NCBI RefSeq assembly: GCF_002742685.1
Contig: NZ_PEDM01000027.1
Span: forward strand, 1 to 40,393
Direction: 5' to 3'
Origin: Anoxybacillus flavithermus
GTDB lineage: Bacteria; Bacillota; Bacilli; Bacillales; Anoxybacillaceae
DNA: 40,393 nt
The notes below the pieces were generated by a model that had not been told where the DNA came from, ran no database searches, and saw nothing but the letters and a program-made list of their open reading frames with translations. Made by a program: the position numbers and the translations under genes. Each line of letters begins with the position of its first letter. Positions within the stretch are counted from its first letter, which is position 1. Shown here one piece after another: positions 15,989-23,184 of this stretch.

Positions 15989-16058
15989 AAGTTTCGCGAA
16001 CAAATTATTTTTTCCTGCATATATTACGAACAAACGTATGTCATAAGGAGTGGTATTG

Positions 16059-16481
16059 ATGAAAAAAGATTTGTCTCATATACTTGATTCATTTTTTGAT
16101 GATCGGTCATTGAAAAAACTGTTGCACACGCTTGATGAATATGTGCATCGTACATTTTCACCGGTCTATATCCCGATCGATGTACGTGAAACAAAGGAAG
16201 AGTACGTCATTATCGCCCATCTTCCGAATGCGACACGCGATAGCGTCCATCTACAGTTTATAGACAATACACGTCTATTGTTGTCGGTTATTTACGATGA
16301 GCAAACGGAAACAATCGATGATGAAAAGAAAATCGTTCAGCGCCAGCGCACGTATGAACGAGCGACAAAATCGATTTTCCTCCCTTATCCTGTAAGTGAA
16401 TCAGACATTCAAGCATCATTTCAAGATGGCAAACTAATTATTCGTCTCCCACAGAGAAAAACATTTATCCCCATCGAATAA
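16059..16481 (+). CDS. Divergent Hsp20/alpha-crystallin family protein
   Basis: Second small heat-shock protein, 140 aa. The alpha-crystallin domain runs from about residue 35: PIDVRETKEEYVIIAHLPNA, then an edge region, ATKSIFLPYPVSESDIQASF, and the closing FQDGKLIIRLPQ. The family motif A-x-x-x-n-G-v-L becomes ASFQDGKLII. It has an unusual N-terminus (KKDLSHILDSFFDDRSLKKLL) and no IxI-type C-terminal extension beyond RKTFIPIE. AAGGAG is eight bases before ATG 16059; the in-frame GTG at 16050 overlaps that site and is rejected. It probably buffers stress damage or coats aggregates or spores like B. subtilis YocM/CotM-type paralogues, but the role is not determined. Confidence 0.82.
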   Translation: MKKDLSHILDSFFDDRSLKKLLHTLDEYVHRTFSPVYIPIDVRETKEEYVIIAHLPNATRDSVHLQFIDNTRLLLSVIYDEQTETIDDEKKIVQRQRTYERATKSIFLPYPVSESDIQASFQDGKLIIRLPQRKTFIPIE

Positions 16482-16485
16482 ATGC

Positions 16486-16524
16486 ACGAAAAAACGCAAA
16501 CGTTACAATTTAAACGTTTGCGTT
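16486..16524. terminator. Terminator between Hsp20-2 and yppG
   Basis: Arms 16493-16504 and 16513-16524 form a perfect 12-bp stem. In the minus direction a U tract follows (complement of 16489-16494), so it chiefly ends yppG. It may also serve the plus-strand Hsp20 gene, though no T run follows on that side. Confidence 0.8.
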
Positions 16525-16838
16525 AATCCTTTTACAAGCCCGGTCATTTGGTTCATCACTTGCACCGCTTGCCCCATCGTATTCATCATTTTTGTGATGT
16601 CATACGTTCCATCTTTTGTTTTAAATTGCTCAAGCAAACTTGGCGGTTTCGGGGCAGGAACGAATGGAGACATCGGCGGTACAAAAGGAGAAGCCGCTGG
16701 CGGAGCGAATGGAGACATCGATGTTGCAACTGGCGGAACGACTGGCTGAGCCGAAAACGAAATCGGTTGAGAATAGTATGGGTGATAATGAACAGGTGGA
16801 ATATGTGGCATTTGCATCATAGGCCATGATTGATACAT
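16503..16838 (-). CDS. yppG: YppG-like protein
   Basis: 111-aa protein with a Pro/Met/Tyr-rich N-terminal half (MYQSWPMMQMPHIPP, several SPFxPP repeats such as SPFAPP, SPFVPP, SPFVPA) and a conserved C-terminal block, LLEQFKTKDGTYDITKMMNT followed by MGQAVQVMNQ and LVKGL. This is the pattern of YppG in Bacillus, whose function is unknown and which lies in the same neighbourhood (near yppF, sspM and recU). AAAGGAG is about ten bases before ATG 16838. It shares a bidirectional terminator with the converging Hsp20 gene. The proline repeats and lack of a signal peptide would fit a structural or spore-associated protein, but this is inference. Confidence 0.8.
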   Translation of the reverse strand: MYQSWPMMQMPHIPPVHYHPYYSQPISFSAQPVVPPVATSMSPFAPPAASPFVPPMSPFVPAPKPPSLLEQFKTKDGTYDITKMMNTMGQAVQVMNQMTGLVKGLTQTFKL

Positions 16839-16935
16839 ATTTTTTCATCTCCTTTCATTACATCGTATTCGTTTTGAGCGGAATGGTTCATGACTAATCG
16901 TGTCAATCGATGTCGGAATTCTCAATTTTTTGAAT

Positions 16936-16965
16936 TTAACATGTCGTCTTTTTTTATGTTATGAT
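16936..16965 (+). promoter_or_regulatory. Probable yppF promoter
   Basis: TTAACA (16936-16941), an 18-bp spacer and TATGAT (16960-16965), each one base from the SigA consensus, 27 bp before the yppF start codon. Confidence 0.55.
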
Positions 16966-16991
16966 AAGTGCAAAAGGGGGAGGGAATAATT

Positions 16992-17204
16992 ATGACAATG
17001 ATTGAATTAAAAAACAAGTTTATTGCAACGAAACAATATGAGCCGATTGATGCAAATGAATTACTTGATTTTGCGCGTCAACTGTATTTGCGCAACGAGT
17101 TGCCGCTTGGCGTGTATCGCCATCTCGTGCGCGATTTAGAAGCGCTCGGTGCTTACAAACCTGATGATGAGCGTATCGAGCAATATTCAGGAAGTGCTGA
17201 ATGA
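16992..17204 (+). CDS. yppF: YppF family small protein
   Basis: 70-aa soluble protein resembling B. subtilis YppF: IELKNKFIATKQYEPIDANE, LLDFARQLYL and YRHLVRDLEALGA. Function unknown. GGGGGAGGG is seven bases before ATG 16992; the frame also opens at 16968, but that lies in front of the ribosome site. A hairpin (17222-17245) follows and then a second small gene, so both may be cotranscribed. Confidence 0.8.
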   Translation: MTMIELKNKFIATKQYEPIDANELLDFARQLYLRNELPLGVYRHLVRDLEALGAYKPDDERIEQYSGSAE

Positions 17205-17221
17205 TTTTTCACCTCTTGTGC

Positions 17222-17245
17222 CATGCTAAGTGAGACGTTAGCATG
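17222..17245 (+). other. Hairpin between yppF and the 55-aa gene
   Basis: 8-bp perfect stem CATGCTAA/TTAGCATG with an 8-nt loop. It has no T tract and lies just before the ribosome site of the next gene. It could tune translation or transcript stability. Confidence 0.4.
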
Positions 17246-17265
17246 ACAAAAGGAGGCATCTGAAA

Positions 17266-17433
17266 ATGGGTCGAGGTGTTCATTTTCACCATAAGAAAAA
17301 AGGACATGAAAGCGAGAAGCCAAAACATGGCGAATCGGCACCATCGAAGCAACGTGAAGTGGTTGATTACGCCATTGACACCGTAGGAAATGAAGAACAT
17401 CGTCCAGTGACAATTGAGCGTGTGAAAGAATAA
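17266..17433 (+). CDS. 55-aa basic/His-rich small protein, unknown function
   Basis: Unrecognised 55-residue protein starting MGRGVHFHHKKKGHESEK and ending HRPVTIERVKE. It is hydrophilic, with a His/Lys-rich N-terminal half and no membrane segment. Support for it being real: AAAGGAGG eight to nine bases before ATG 17266, no in-frame stop, and a perfect terminator starting at its stop codon. Its place between yppF and sspM, in a cluster of small genes some of which belong to spores, makes a sporulation role conceivable but unproven. Confidence 0.7.
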   Translation: MGRGVHFHHKKKGHESEKPKHGESAPSKQREVVDYAIDTVGNEEHRPVTIERVKE

Positions 17434-17460
17434 AGGTGGCACAATTTGCCACCTTTTTAT
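17432..17460. terminator. Bidirectional terminator after the 55-aa gene
   Basis: 10-bp stem, arms 17432-17441 and 17447-17456, loop CAATT, followed by TT to 17458. The stop codon of the converging coiled-coil gene (17457) touches it. Confidence 0.85.
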
Positions 17461-17702
17461 ATTGCCGGAGCGAACGTATACGTTTCTTTTTTTTCAATTT
17501 GTCGTTCCATGTTGTCGAGTTGGCGTTCGATGTCTTGTAAACTGTCTTGTTGCATATCGTAATGCATAGCCATTTGTTCTGCCGTACGCGCTTTTAATTT
17601 ATTTTCCAACTGTTCAATGTCATCAAACAACTGTTGTAGTTGCATTTGAATATGTTCCATCCTCCAACTCCCCTTTCGACCTTTGTCATACACATTCGCC
17701 AT
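17457..17702 (-). CDS. Small coiled-coil protein, unknown function
   Basis: 81-aa protein whose second part is one long predicted coiled coil (MQLQQLFDDIEQLENKLKAR, then DSLQDIERQLDNMERQIEKK), resembling YgaB-type small Bacillus proteins, though I cannot confirm this. Two starts compete. ATG 17702 (MANVYDKGRKGSW) has GGGAGG about nine bases upstream. ATG 17660 (MEHIQ) has GGAGG directly abutting it and GGGGAG seven bases upstream. The first is reported; the second would give 67 aa. It diverges from sspM. Confidence 0.65.
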   Translation of the reverse strand: MANVYDKGRKGSWRMEHIQMQLQQLFDDIEQLENKLKARTAEQMAMHYDMQQDSLQDIERQLDNMERQIEKKETYTFAPAI

Positions 17703-17841
17703 CCATTTTCTCCTCCCTTCTCGATTGACAAAACTAGAAGAAATTCGGCAAACAAAGTGGTATACGTACAAAATTCGACACATTCATACGCATGTTTTTG
17801 ACATGAGCGGTCAAAATAAAAAAGCGAAAGGAGGCATGGCG

Positions 17842-17943
17842 ATGGCGAAAAAAAAGCAAAAGAAAAAGCAAAAACCGAAGCAAGAAGAAACGACAGGCTT
17901 CGGCGACAAAAAGCTAGAAGGCCCGGACCGTCCTTCTACATAA
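17842..17943 (+). CDS. sspM: Small acid-soluble spore protein M
   Basis: 33-aa Lys/Gln-rich protein, MAKKKQKKKQKPK followed by the C-terminal tail GDKKLEGPDRPST. That tail closely matches the end of B. subtilis SspM as I remember it (DKKLGGPNRPST), a 34-aa minor spore protein. AAAGGAGG at 17827-17834 is seven bases before ATG 17842; an earlier in-frame ATG at 17836 is too close to it. A strong terminator follows. Position beside yppG/yppF and recU also agrees. SspM is a forespore product; I could not identify a clear sigma-G promoter. Confidence 0.85.
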   Translation: MAKKKQKKKQKPKQEETTGFGDKKLEGPDRPST

Positions 17944-17950
17944 GGAAAAG

Positions 17951-17977
17951 AAGCGAGCGAATATGCTCGCTTTTTTC
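17951..17977 (+). terminator. Intrinsic terminator of sspM
   Basis: 8-bp stem AAGCGAGC/GCTCGCTT (17951-17958, 17965-17972), 6-nt loop, then T to 17976. Confidence 0.88.
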
Positions 17978-17991
17978 TAATTTTCATGAAA

Positions 17992-18021
17992 ATGACGAAC
18001 AGACGAAACATATGATATAAT
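17992..18021 (+). promoter_or_regulatory. Promoter of recU-ponA
   Basis: ATGACG (17992-17997), an 18-bp spacer and a perfect TATAAT (18016-18021) with an extended TGN element immediately before it (TGATATAAT). Confidence 0.7.
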
Positions 18022-18045
18022 GTTGAACATTCGAGGGGGGATGAT

Positions 18046-18645
18046 ATGTTTAAATATCCGAATGGACGAGCATATAAAAAAAAAGAAAATGAACAGCCGT
18101 TGCGCACCTCTGCTGCTGATACGTATGGGAATCGCGGAATGACGCTAGAGGCGGATTTAAATGAAACAAACGCCTACTACTTGGCTCAAAGTATTGCCGT
18201 CATTCATAAAAAGCCAACACCGGTCCAAATTGTACGCGTCGATTATCCGAAACGAAGCGCTGCTGTCATTAAAGAAGCGTACTTTAAACAACCGTCCACG
18301 ACGGACTACAATGGCATATATCGTGGGAAATATATTGATTTTGAAGCGAAAGAAACACGAAATCGTACATCTTTTCCGCTTCAAAACTTTCATGAACATC
18401 AAATTGAACATATGAAACAAGTGTTAGCGCACGGAGCAATTTGCTTCGTGATTTTGCGTTTCACGACATTTGATGAAACATATTTGTTGGACGCACATCA
18501 CCTCCTTGAATATTGGGAACGAAAACAACAAGGTGGTCGCAAATCGATAACAAAAGTGGAAATCGAACGACACGGTCATCTCATTCCACTTGGCTATCAC
18601 CCGCGAATCGATTATATTCAAATTGTGGACAAACTATATTTTTAG
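18046..18645 (+). CDS. recU: Holliday junction resolvase RecU
   Basis: Homodimeric endonuclease that cuts four-way junctions in recombination and chromosome segregation. 199 aa (B. subtilis RecU is 206). Highly conserved blocks include [67 protein letters not shown] (with the catalytic Asp, Asp, Glu and Lys) and [17 protein letters not shown]. It is slightly shorter than the family, lacking the C-terminal tail after the [12 protein letters not shown]-type end. GAGGGGGG precedes ATG 18046. It is cotranscribed with ponA, whose ATG follows 15 bp after its stop, the usual recU-ponA pair of Firmicutes. Confidence 0.96.
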   Translation: MFKYPNGRAYKKKENEQPLRTSAADTYGNRGMTLEADLNETNAYYLAQSIAVIHKKPTPVQIVRVDYPKRSAAVIKEAYFKQPSTTDYNGIYRGKYIDFEAKETRNRTSFPLQNFHEHQIEHMKQVLAHGAICFVILRFTTFDETYLLDAHHLLEYWERKQQGGRKSITKVEIERHGHLIPLGYHPRIDYIQIVDKLYF

Positions 18646-18660
18646 AATAGGAGGAACGAT

Positions 18661-21264
18661 ATGGCGAATTATCGTTCACGAACAGAACGAAAACAAGCGG
18701 AACAAAAAAAACAACGTCCGCGTAAGCGAGGGCGTTCAATCATGAAAAAAATTGTGCTCATTATGTTGCTCATAATGACAATAGGAATGTTTTCAGGTGT
18801 TGCCGCGTTTGCATGGATGATTAAAGACGCACCACCGCTTGATGAAACGTTGTTGCGAGATCCTTTAGCTTCAATCGTTTACGACGTCAACGGACAAAAA
18901 GTAGTAGAACTTGGTCAACAAAAACGTATTTACGTATCGTATAACGATATTCCAAAAGTACTTGAAGAAGCGGTGCTTGCGACAGAAGATGCTCGCTTTT
19001 ACGAACATCATGGGTTTGATATTGTGCGCTTTTTCGGTGCAGTGTTAGCGAACATTCGCGAAGGATTTGGTGCTGAAGGCGGAAGTACAATTACGCAACA
19101 AGTTGTCAAACTCTCCTTTTTAACACCTGAAAAAACGTTAAAACGAAAAGTGCAAGAGTTATGGCTTGCCATTCGGCTCGAGCAAAAATACTCAAAACAC
19201 GAAATTTTAGAAATGTATTTAAACAAAATTTATTACTCAAATCGCGCATACGGTGTTGCAAAAGCTGCAGAAACATACTTCGGCAAAAGCGATTTATCGC
19301 AATTGACGTTACCAGAAGCGGCGTTGCTTGCTGGCATTCCACAAAGTCCAAACAATTACAACCCGTTTACGCATCCTGAAGCGGCGGAAAAACGTCGCAA
19401 TACAGTATTATCGCTGATGGCTAAGCATGGGTTTATTTCGAAAGAAGAAGCAGAAGAAGCAAAAAAAGTACCTGTACAATCGCTATTAACAGAAAACAAA
19501 CAACAAGGCGATATTCCATACGATTCATTTATTGATCAAGTCATCGATGAAGTGACAGAAAAAACGGGATTGGATGTGTTTACTGCCGGACTGCACATTT
19601 ATACAACGTTAGATCCAAACGCCCAGTCGTATGTTGAGGAATTGCTCAATTCCGATGAGGTCATTCGTACAAACAAGGCCGATTTTCAAGCCGGCATTGC
19701 TCTCGTAGATACAAAAACAGGCGAAATTCGGGCGCTTGGCGGCGGCCGGAAAAAAGAAGAAGGTGTCATGTTCGGGTTTAACTATGCAACCGATACACGA
19801 AAACAGCCTGGTTCAACAATTAAACCGATCGTCGATTACGGCCCAGCTATTGAGTATTTAAAATGGTCAACGTACCATCAATTGAAAGATGAGCCGTATC
19901 AATACTCTGATGGAACGCCAATTAAAAACTGGGACGGCAAATACGAAGGACAAATGTCAATGCGAACAGCGCTTGCCCGTTCTCGAAACATTCCAGCACT
20001 AAAAGCGCTTCAAGAAGTCGGTTTAGAGCGAGCGAAACAGTTTGCAAATAAGCTTGGTATGGGCTTTGAAGAAATGCATGAAGCCTATGCGGTTGGTGGC
20101 GTCGGCAAGGGCGTCTCTCCACTCCAAATGGCCGGTGCATATAGCGCGTTCGGAAACGGTGGGATTTACATTGAACCGCATGCGGTGAAAAAAGTTGTGT
20201 TTCCAGATGGAACGGAAATGGATCTTCGCCCAGAGCCAAAAGTGGCCATGAAAGACTATACAGCATTTATGATTACCGACATGTTAAAAACGGTCGTTCA
20301 ATCTGGGACAGGGACAGCAGCGAATGTGCCGGGACTTCATATTGCCGGGAAAACGGGAACGACAAACTATGACGAAAAAGATCGCCGCAAATACGGTCTT
20401 GCAAGAGGCGCTGTGCCTGATAGCTGGTTTGTTGGCTATACACCAAACTATACCGCCGCGATTTGGACTGGTTTTAGTAAAAAAAGTAGCGAAGCCTATT
20501 TATCTAAGCCTGAACAACAATATGCGAAACAGTTGTTTAAACGCATTATTTCTCACGTAGATGATGGTAGCGGCGGCGATTTTAAACAGCCGAAAAGCGT
20601 TGTTCAACTCGCAGTAAAAAAAGGAACGAATCCGCCAAAACTAGCGAATGAACATACGCCAAAAAGTGAAATTACGTACGAATATTTCGTGCGCGGTTAT
20701 GAAGAGCCAACGGAAGTGGCTGAAGATGAACCAGAAGTGATTGAACCAGTAAAAGACTTACGAGCACAATACGATCCAGCGACACAAACGATTTCGTTGT
20801 CATGGTCGTATACGATCGATCCTGAAAAAGATGTGTCGTTTGAAGTGCGTCAAACGGTAGATGGTCGTAAGCCGACCGTTATTGCAACAACAAAAGACTC
20901 CCAACTAACCGTTGATGCAAAAGAAGGCTCGGTATACTTGTTTGAAATATATGTCGTCGCAGCAGATGGCACGCAAAGCGCGCCAGCGACAGCGCTTGTG
21001 CAAATTCCAAAAGAAGAACCGAAACAACCAAACGAAAATGAGTCACCAGGACAGTCGGGAAACGAAGAAACCCCGGAGACGCCAACAAATCCGACCGAGC
21101 CAAACCCAAACAATCCAGAGACGCCAACAAATCCAAGCGATCCGGGAACACCAACAAACCCGACAAATCCAACAAATCCGAATAACAATTCATCAACAAA
21201 TTCGTCGGGAACGAACAATCAACAACGAAATGGAAATAGCGGTGGAACAACGAATAATCAATAA
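18661..21264 (+). CDS. ponA: Class A penicillin-binding protein 1A/1B
   Basis: Bifunctional peptidoglycan synthase. 867 aa: basic cytoplasmic tail, one membrane anchor at about 29-53, then the GT51 transglycosylase domain with catalytic Glu109 (ATEDARFYEHHG) and EGGSTITQQVVKLS. The transpeptidase domain has SxxK at 385-388 (GSTIKP), SRN at 441-443 and KTGT at 564-567, all intact. From about 690 there is a fibronectin type III-like domain (AQYDPATQTISLSWSY). The C-terminal about 85 residues are low-complexity Asn/Pro/Thr (repeated TNP units). B. subtilis PonA (914 aa) has a similar tail. AGGAGG precedes ATG 18661. It forms an operon with recU and ends in the shared terminator at 21268-21304. 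Confidence 0.96.
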   Translation: MANYRSRTERKQAEQKKQRPRKRGRSIMKKIVLIMLLIMTIGMFSGVAAFAWMIKDAPPLDETLLRDPLASIVYDVNGQKVVELGQQKRIYVSYNDIPKVLEEAVLATEDARFYEHHGFDIVRFFGAVLANIREGFGAEGGSTITQQVVKLSFLTPEKTLKRKVQELWLAIRLEQKYSKHEILEMYLNKIYYSNRAYGVAKAAETYFGKSDLSQLTLPEAALLAGIPQSPNNYNPFTHPEAAEKRRNTVLSLMAKHGFISKEEAEEAKKVPVQSLLTENKQQGDIPYDSFIDQVIDEVTEKTGLDVFTAGLHIYTTLDPNAQSYVEELLNSDEVIRTNKADFQAGIALVDTKTGEIRALGGGRKKEEGVMFGFNYATDTRKQPGSTIKPIVDYGPAIEYLKWSTYHQLKDEPYQYSDGTPIKNWDGKYEGQMSMRTALARSRNIPALKALQEVGLERAKQFANKLGMGFEEMHEAYAVGGVGKGVSPLQMAGAYSAFGNGGIYIEPHAVKKVVFPDGTEMDLRPEPKVAMKDYTAFMITDMLKTVVQSGTGTAANVPGLHIAGKTGTTNYDEKDRRKYGLARGAVPDSWFVGYTPNYTAAIWTGFSKKSSEAYLSKPEQQYAKQLFKRIISHVDDGSGGDFKQPKSVVQLAVKKGTNPPKLANEHTPKSEITYEYFVRGYEEPTEVAEDEPEVIEPVKDLRAQYDPATQTISLSWSYTIDPEKDVSFEVRQTVDGRKPTVIATTKDSQLTVDAKEGSVYLFEIYVVAADGTQSAPATALVQIPKEEPKQPNENESPGQSGNEETPETPTNPTEPNPNNPETPTNPSDPGTPTNPTNPTNPNNNSSTNSSGTNNQQRNGNSGGTTNNQ

Positions 21265-21267
21265 GTA

Positions 21268-21304
21268 AGAAAAGAGACTGAGTGCATCCTCAGTCTCTTT
21301 TTTG
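21268..21304. terminator. Bidirectional terminator between ponA and ypoC
   Basis: 12-bp perfect stem, arms 21271-21282 and 21289-21300, with T residues on the right and A residues on the left. It serves both converging transcripts; the ypoC stop lies in the right arm. Confidence 0.92.
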
Positions 21305-21781
21305 TTGAGCGATTTGTTTATAAAATAGCTTCATGAGCTCGGTAAATAGTTCATCTAATTGAACAAAAGAATGGTGAAGGGTAGGACGAGCGAAAATAAA
21401 AGAAAGCCGATCAACGACATTTAGTGGATGGAGCGGGAGCGACTGAACTTCCTTTTCCCATTGGTATACGTTGCTTACTGCTCGTTCATTGAGCCAATGT
21501 AGCGCACATAAAAAGTAGCTCATTCCCCGAACCATTCCCTCTTTTGCTTTGTTCGCTTGACGCGCTGCAAACAATGGGGCGAGTTCACGCTTTTCTTCTT
21601 CCCAAAGTTTAAATATGGCAGGAAGTGACTGCTCTTTTTGTTCCCACGGCTTCTCTTTTTGCGTTATATCATAATAAAACGGCACACGCTTCATCATCAT
21701 TGGGAACGGTTGAAACGTATGATCATCAATAGAAGATATCGAAAAAAAGAGCGGATGTTGAAACGTGCTGGGAACGATCAT
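21290..21781 (-). CDS. ypoC: YpoC family protein
   Basis: 163-aa soluble protein of unknown function, always found after nth in Bacillus. Features visible: KEKPWEQKEQSLPAIFKLWE, ELAPLFAARQANKAKEGMVR, LCALHWLNERAV, and PLNVVDRLSFIFARP, consistent with YpoC (165 aa in B. subtilis). AAAGGA is about nine bases before ATG 21781. The gene starts directly at the end of nth with no gap, so it is the last gene of dnaD-nth-ypoC. Confidence 0.85.
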   Translation of the reverse strand: MIVPSTFQHPLFFSISSIDDHTFQPFPMMMKRVPFYYDITQKEKPWEQKEQSLPAIFKLWEEEKRELAPLFAARQANKAKEGMVRGMSYFLCALHWLNERAVSNVYQWEKEVQSLPLHPLNVVDRLSFIFARPTLHHSFVQLDELFTELMKLFYKQIAQQKRD

Positions 21782-22432
21782 TTACATCTTTCCTTTCATC
21801 CGTTTTTTTCCTTCTCGACAAAGATGAAGCAATGGGCAAACGCCACACTTCGGCGATTGTGCTTTACAATGATAACGCCCAAAAAAAATAAGGCGATGAT
21901 GGGTCACCGACCATTCTTCTTTCGGAATTTTTTTCATTAGTGTTTCTTCTACTTCTAACACGGAATCTTTCCAACGACAAATGCCGAGCCGTTTGCTCAC
22001 TCGTTCGACATGTGTATCAACAGCAATAGCAGGAACACCAAATGCAACAGATATGACAACGTTCGCTGTTTTCCGTCCGACACCTGGAAGCTTCATTAAT
22101 TCGTCACGACTTTGTGGCACTTCCCCATTATATTGCTCTAGTAGTATACGACATAGTTGCTGAATGTTTTTTGCTTTATTGCGATATAGTCCGATCGAAC
22201 GTATGTCTTGTTGAAGCTCTTCTAACGGAACAGACACGTAATCTTCTGGTGTTTTATATTTTTCAAATAGTTGCTTCGTCACTTTATTGACGAGCGCATC
22301 GGTACATTGTGCCGATAAAACAACAGCAATTAATAGTTCAAACGGATTGCGATGAACGAGCTCACAATGCGCGTTTGGAAACATGTTTGCAATCTCATCT
22401 AAGCAATAGCGAATTTGTTGCTTCGTTAGCAT
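21782..22432 (-). CDS. nth: Endonuclease III (DNA glycosylase/AP lyase)
   Basis: Base-excision repair enzyme that removes oxidised pyrimidines and nicks abasic sites. 216 aa. Helix-hairpin-helix LPGVGRKTANVV with the catalytic Lys, then VDTHV with the catalytic Asp. At the C-terminus the [4Fe-4S] cluster ligands lie in CKAQSPKCGVCPLLHLC, exactly the C-x6-C-x2-C-x5-C spacing of the family. An upstream in-frame ATG at 22459 would overlap dnaD by 14 nt; GAAAGGA is eight bases before ATG 22432 (MLTKQQ), which is chosen. It is cotranscribed with dnaD and ypoC. Confidence 0.96.
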   Translation of the reverse strand: MLTKQQIRYCLDEIANMFPNAHCELVHRNPFELLIAVVLSAQCTDALVNKVTKQLFEKYKTPEDYVSVPLEELQQDIRSIGLYRNKAKNIQQLCRILLEQYNGEVPQSRDELMKLPGVGRKTANVVISVAFGVPAIAVDTHVERVSKRLGICRWKDSVLEVEETLMKKIPKEEWSVTHHRLIFFGRYHCKAQSPKCGVCPLLHLCREGKKRMKGKM

Positions 22433-22445
22433 GTAACCATCCTTT

Positions 22446-23117
22446 CTACGACTGTTCAAGCCAATTATAAATCGGAACGGTTGGTTTATATGGCTGTTCT
22501 TGCTTCACTTGGTTTTTACGAAACTTTTTCGCATGTTGTTGTGCTTGTTCAATTGTTTTAATTCCGTTCTTCTTCCACTCAAATAAAATACGATCGATAT
22601 AACGGAAATTTAATTTTCCTGACAATACTGCCTCGCGTAGCGCCGCTTTAATAATAACTGGATCGTGTTCATCTTGGTCCATCCACATCGCTAGCGTTTC
22701 GCATTCCATCGGAGAAAGCGGACGACCAAATTCATGTTCAAAAACGGTGTACAATTGTTCCTCGTGCTCTTCTTCTTGTTTCTTACTTTGAAAAACAGCA
22801 CGAACGAGCTTTTCCCAAAGCGGATCAAGCGAATAGCATTCACTATGAATGTTGTTATCCATTCGCTCTTCAATGGCTAAAAATCCTTTTTGTACAAGCT
22901 TTCTCAGTTGTTGCATACACATTTCAGATGAAATAGTCATGCGTGCAGCAATTTCATCTGGAGTTGGAAATGAAATTCCTTGTTCAAGAAACGAATGAAT
23001 GTGTAACAGTAACATAAACTCTGTTTCATTTAACCCAAGCGTTTTATAACTCGTTAATAATAATCTTGGAATTGCCACGCTTCCTTCACGAAAAAAACGA
23101 ATCATTTCATTATCCAT
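22446..23117 (-). CDS. dnaD: DNA replication initiation/remodelling protein DnaD
   Basis: Primosomal protein that works with DnaA, DnaB and DnaI to load the helicase. 223 aa (B. subtilis 232). N-terminal winged-helix domain (MIRFFREGSVAIPRLLL, LGLNETEFMLLLHI, FPTPDEIAARM), acidic linker, then the DnaD C-terminal domain (FEHEFGRPLSPMECETLAMW, IKAALREAVLSGKLNFRYID, ILFEWKKNGI). The long frame to 23273 runs through the promoter and asnS terminator; GAGGTG is six bases before ATG 23117, which fits the family start. It has its own extended -10 promoter and heads dnaD-nth-ypoC. Confidence 0.96.
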   Translation of the reverse strand: MDNEMIRFFREGSVAIPRLLLTSYKTLGLNETEFMLLLHIHSFLEQGISFPTPDEIAARMTISSEMCMQQLRKLVQKGFLAIEERMDNNIHSECYSLDPLWEKLVRAVFQSKKQEEEHEEQLYTVFEHEFGRPLSPMECETLAMWMDQDEHDPVIIKAALREAVLSGKLNFRYIDRILFEWKKNGIKTIEQAQQHAKKFRKNQVKQEQPYKPTVPIYNWLEQS

Positions 23118-23136
23118 GTCAAACACCTCACGCCCT

Positions 23137-23145
23137 ATTATATCA
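23137..23145 (-). promoter_or_regulatory. Extended -10 promoter of dnaD
   Basis: On the minus strand TGATATAAT contains a perfect TATAAT (23137-23142) with the TGN extension. No good -35 exists because that position lies in the asnS terminator stem. Confidence 0.6.
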
Positions 23146-23146
23146 T

Positions 23147-23179
23147 AAAACAAATCCCCCATGTGAGCACGGGGGATTT
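23147..23179 (-). terminator. Intrinsic terminator of asnS
   Basis: 9-bp stem AAATCCCCC/GGGGGATTT (23152-23160 and 23171-23179) followed in the minus direction by TTTGTTTT. Confidence 0.88.
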
Positions 23180-23184
23180 CATCA

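Larger units (their letters stand above)
15671..16058. other. Divergent intergenic region of 388 bp between glpD and the second Hsp20 gene
   Basis: Contains the glpD leader hairpin and promoter (15685-15805) on the minus strand and the promoter of the second Hsp20 gene (15961-15988). The middle part (15806-15960) is pyrimidine-rich on the plus strand. It carries only one isolated TTTGACC heptad (15902-15908), half of what a CtsR operator needs. I see no convincing gene in it. Confidence 0.6.

Noticed and set aside
15779-16087. Plus-strand open frame of 102 codons in the glpD-Hsp20 intergenic region.
   Set aside because: No ribosome site, Ser/Phe/Tyr/Cys-rich composition of a random T-rich frame, and it overlaps the Hsp20 start and both promoters.
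16548-16848. Plus-strand and alternative frames over yppG.
   Set aside because: They are shadows of the proline-rich repeats; composition (Arg/Trp/His-rich) is not protein-like and there is no start signal.
20850-21268. Open frames on both strands in the ponA tail region.
   Set aside because: They are shadows created by the repetitive Asn/Pro/Thr codons of ponA; no ribosome sites or recognisable proteins.
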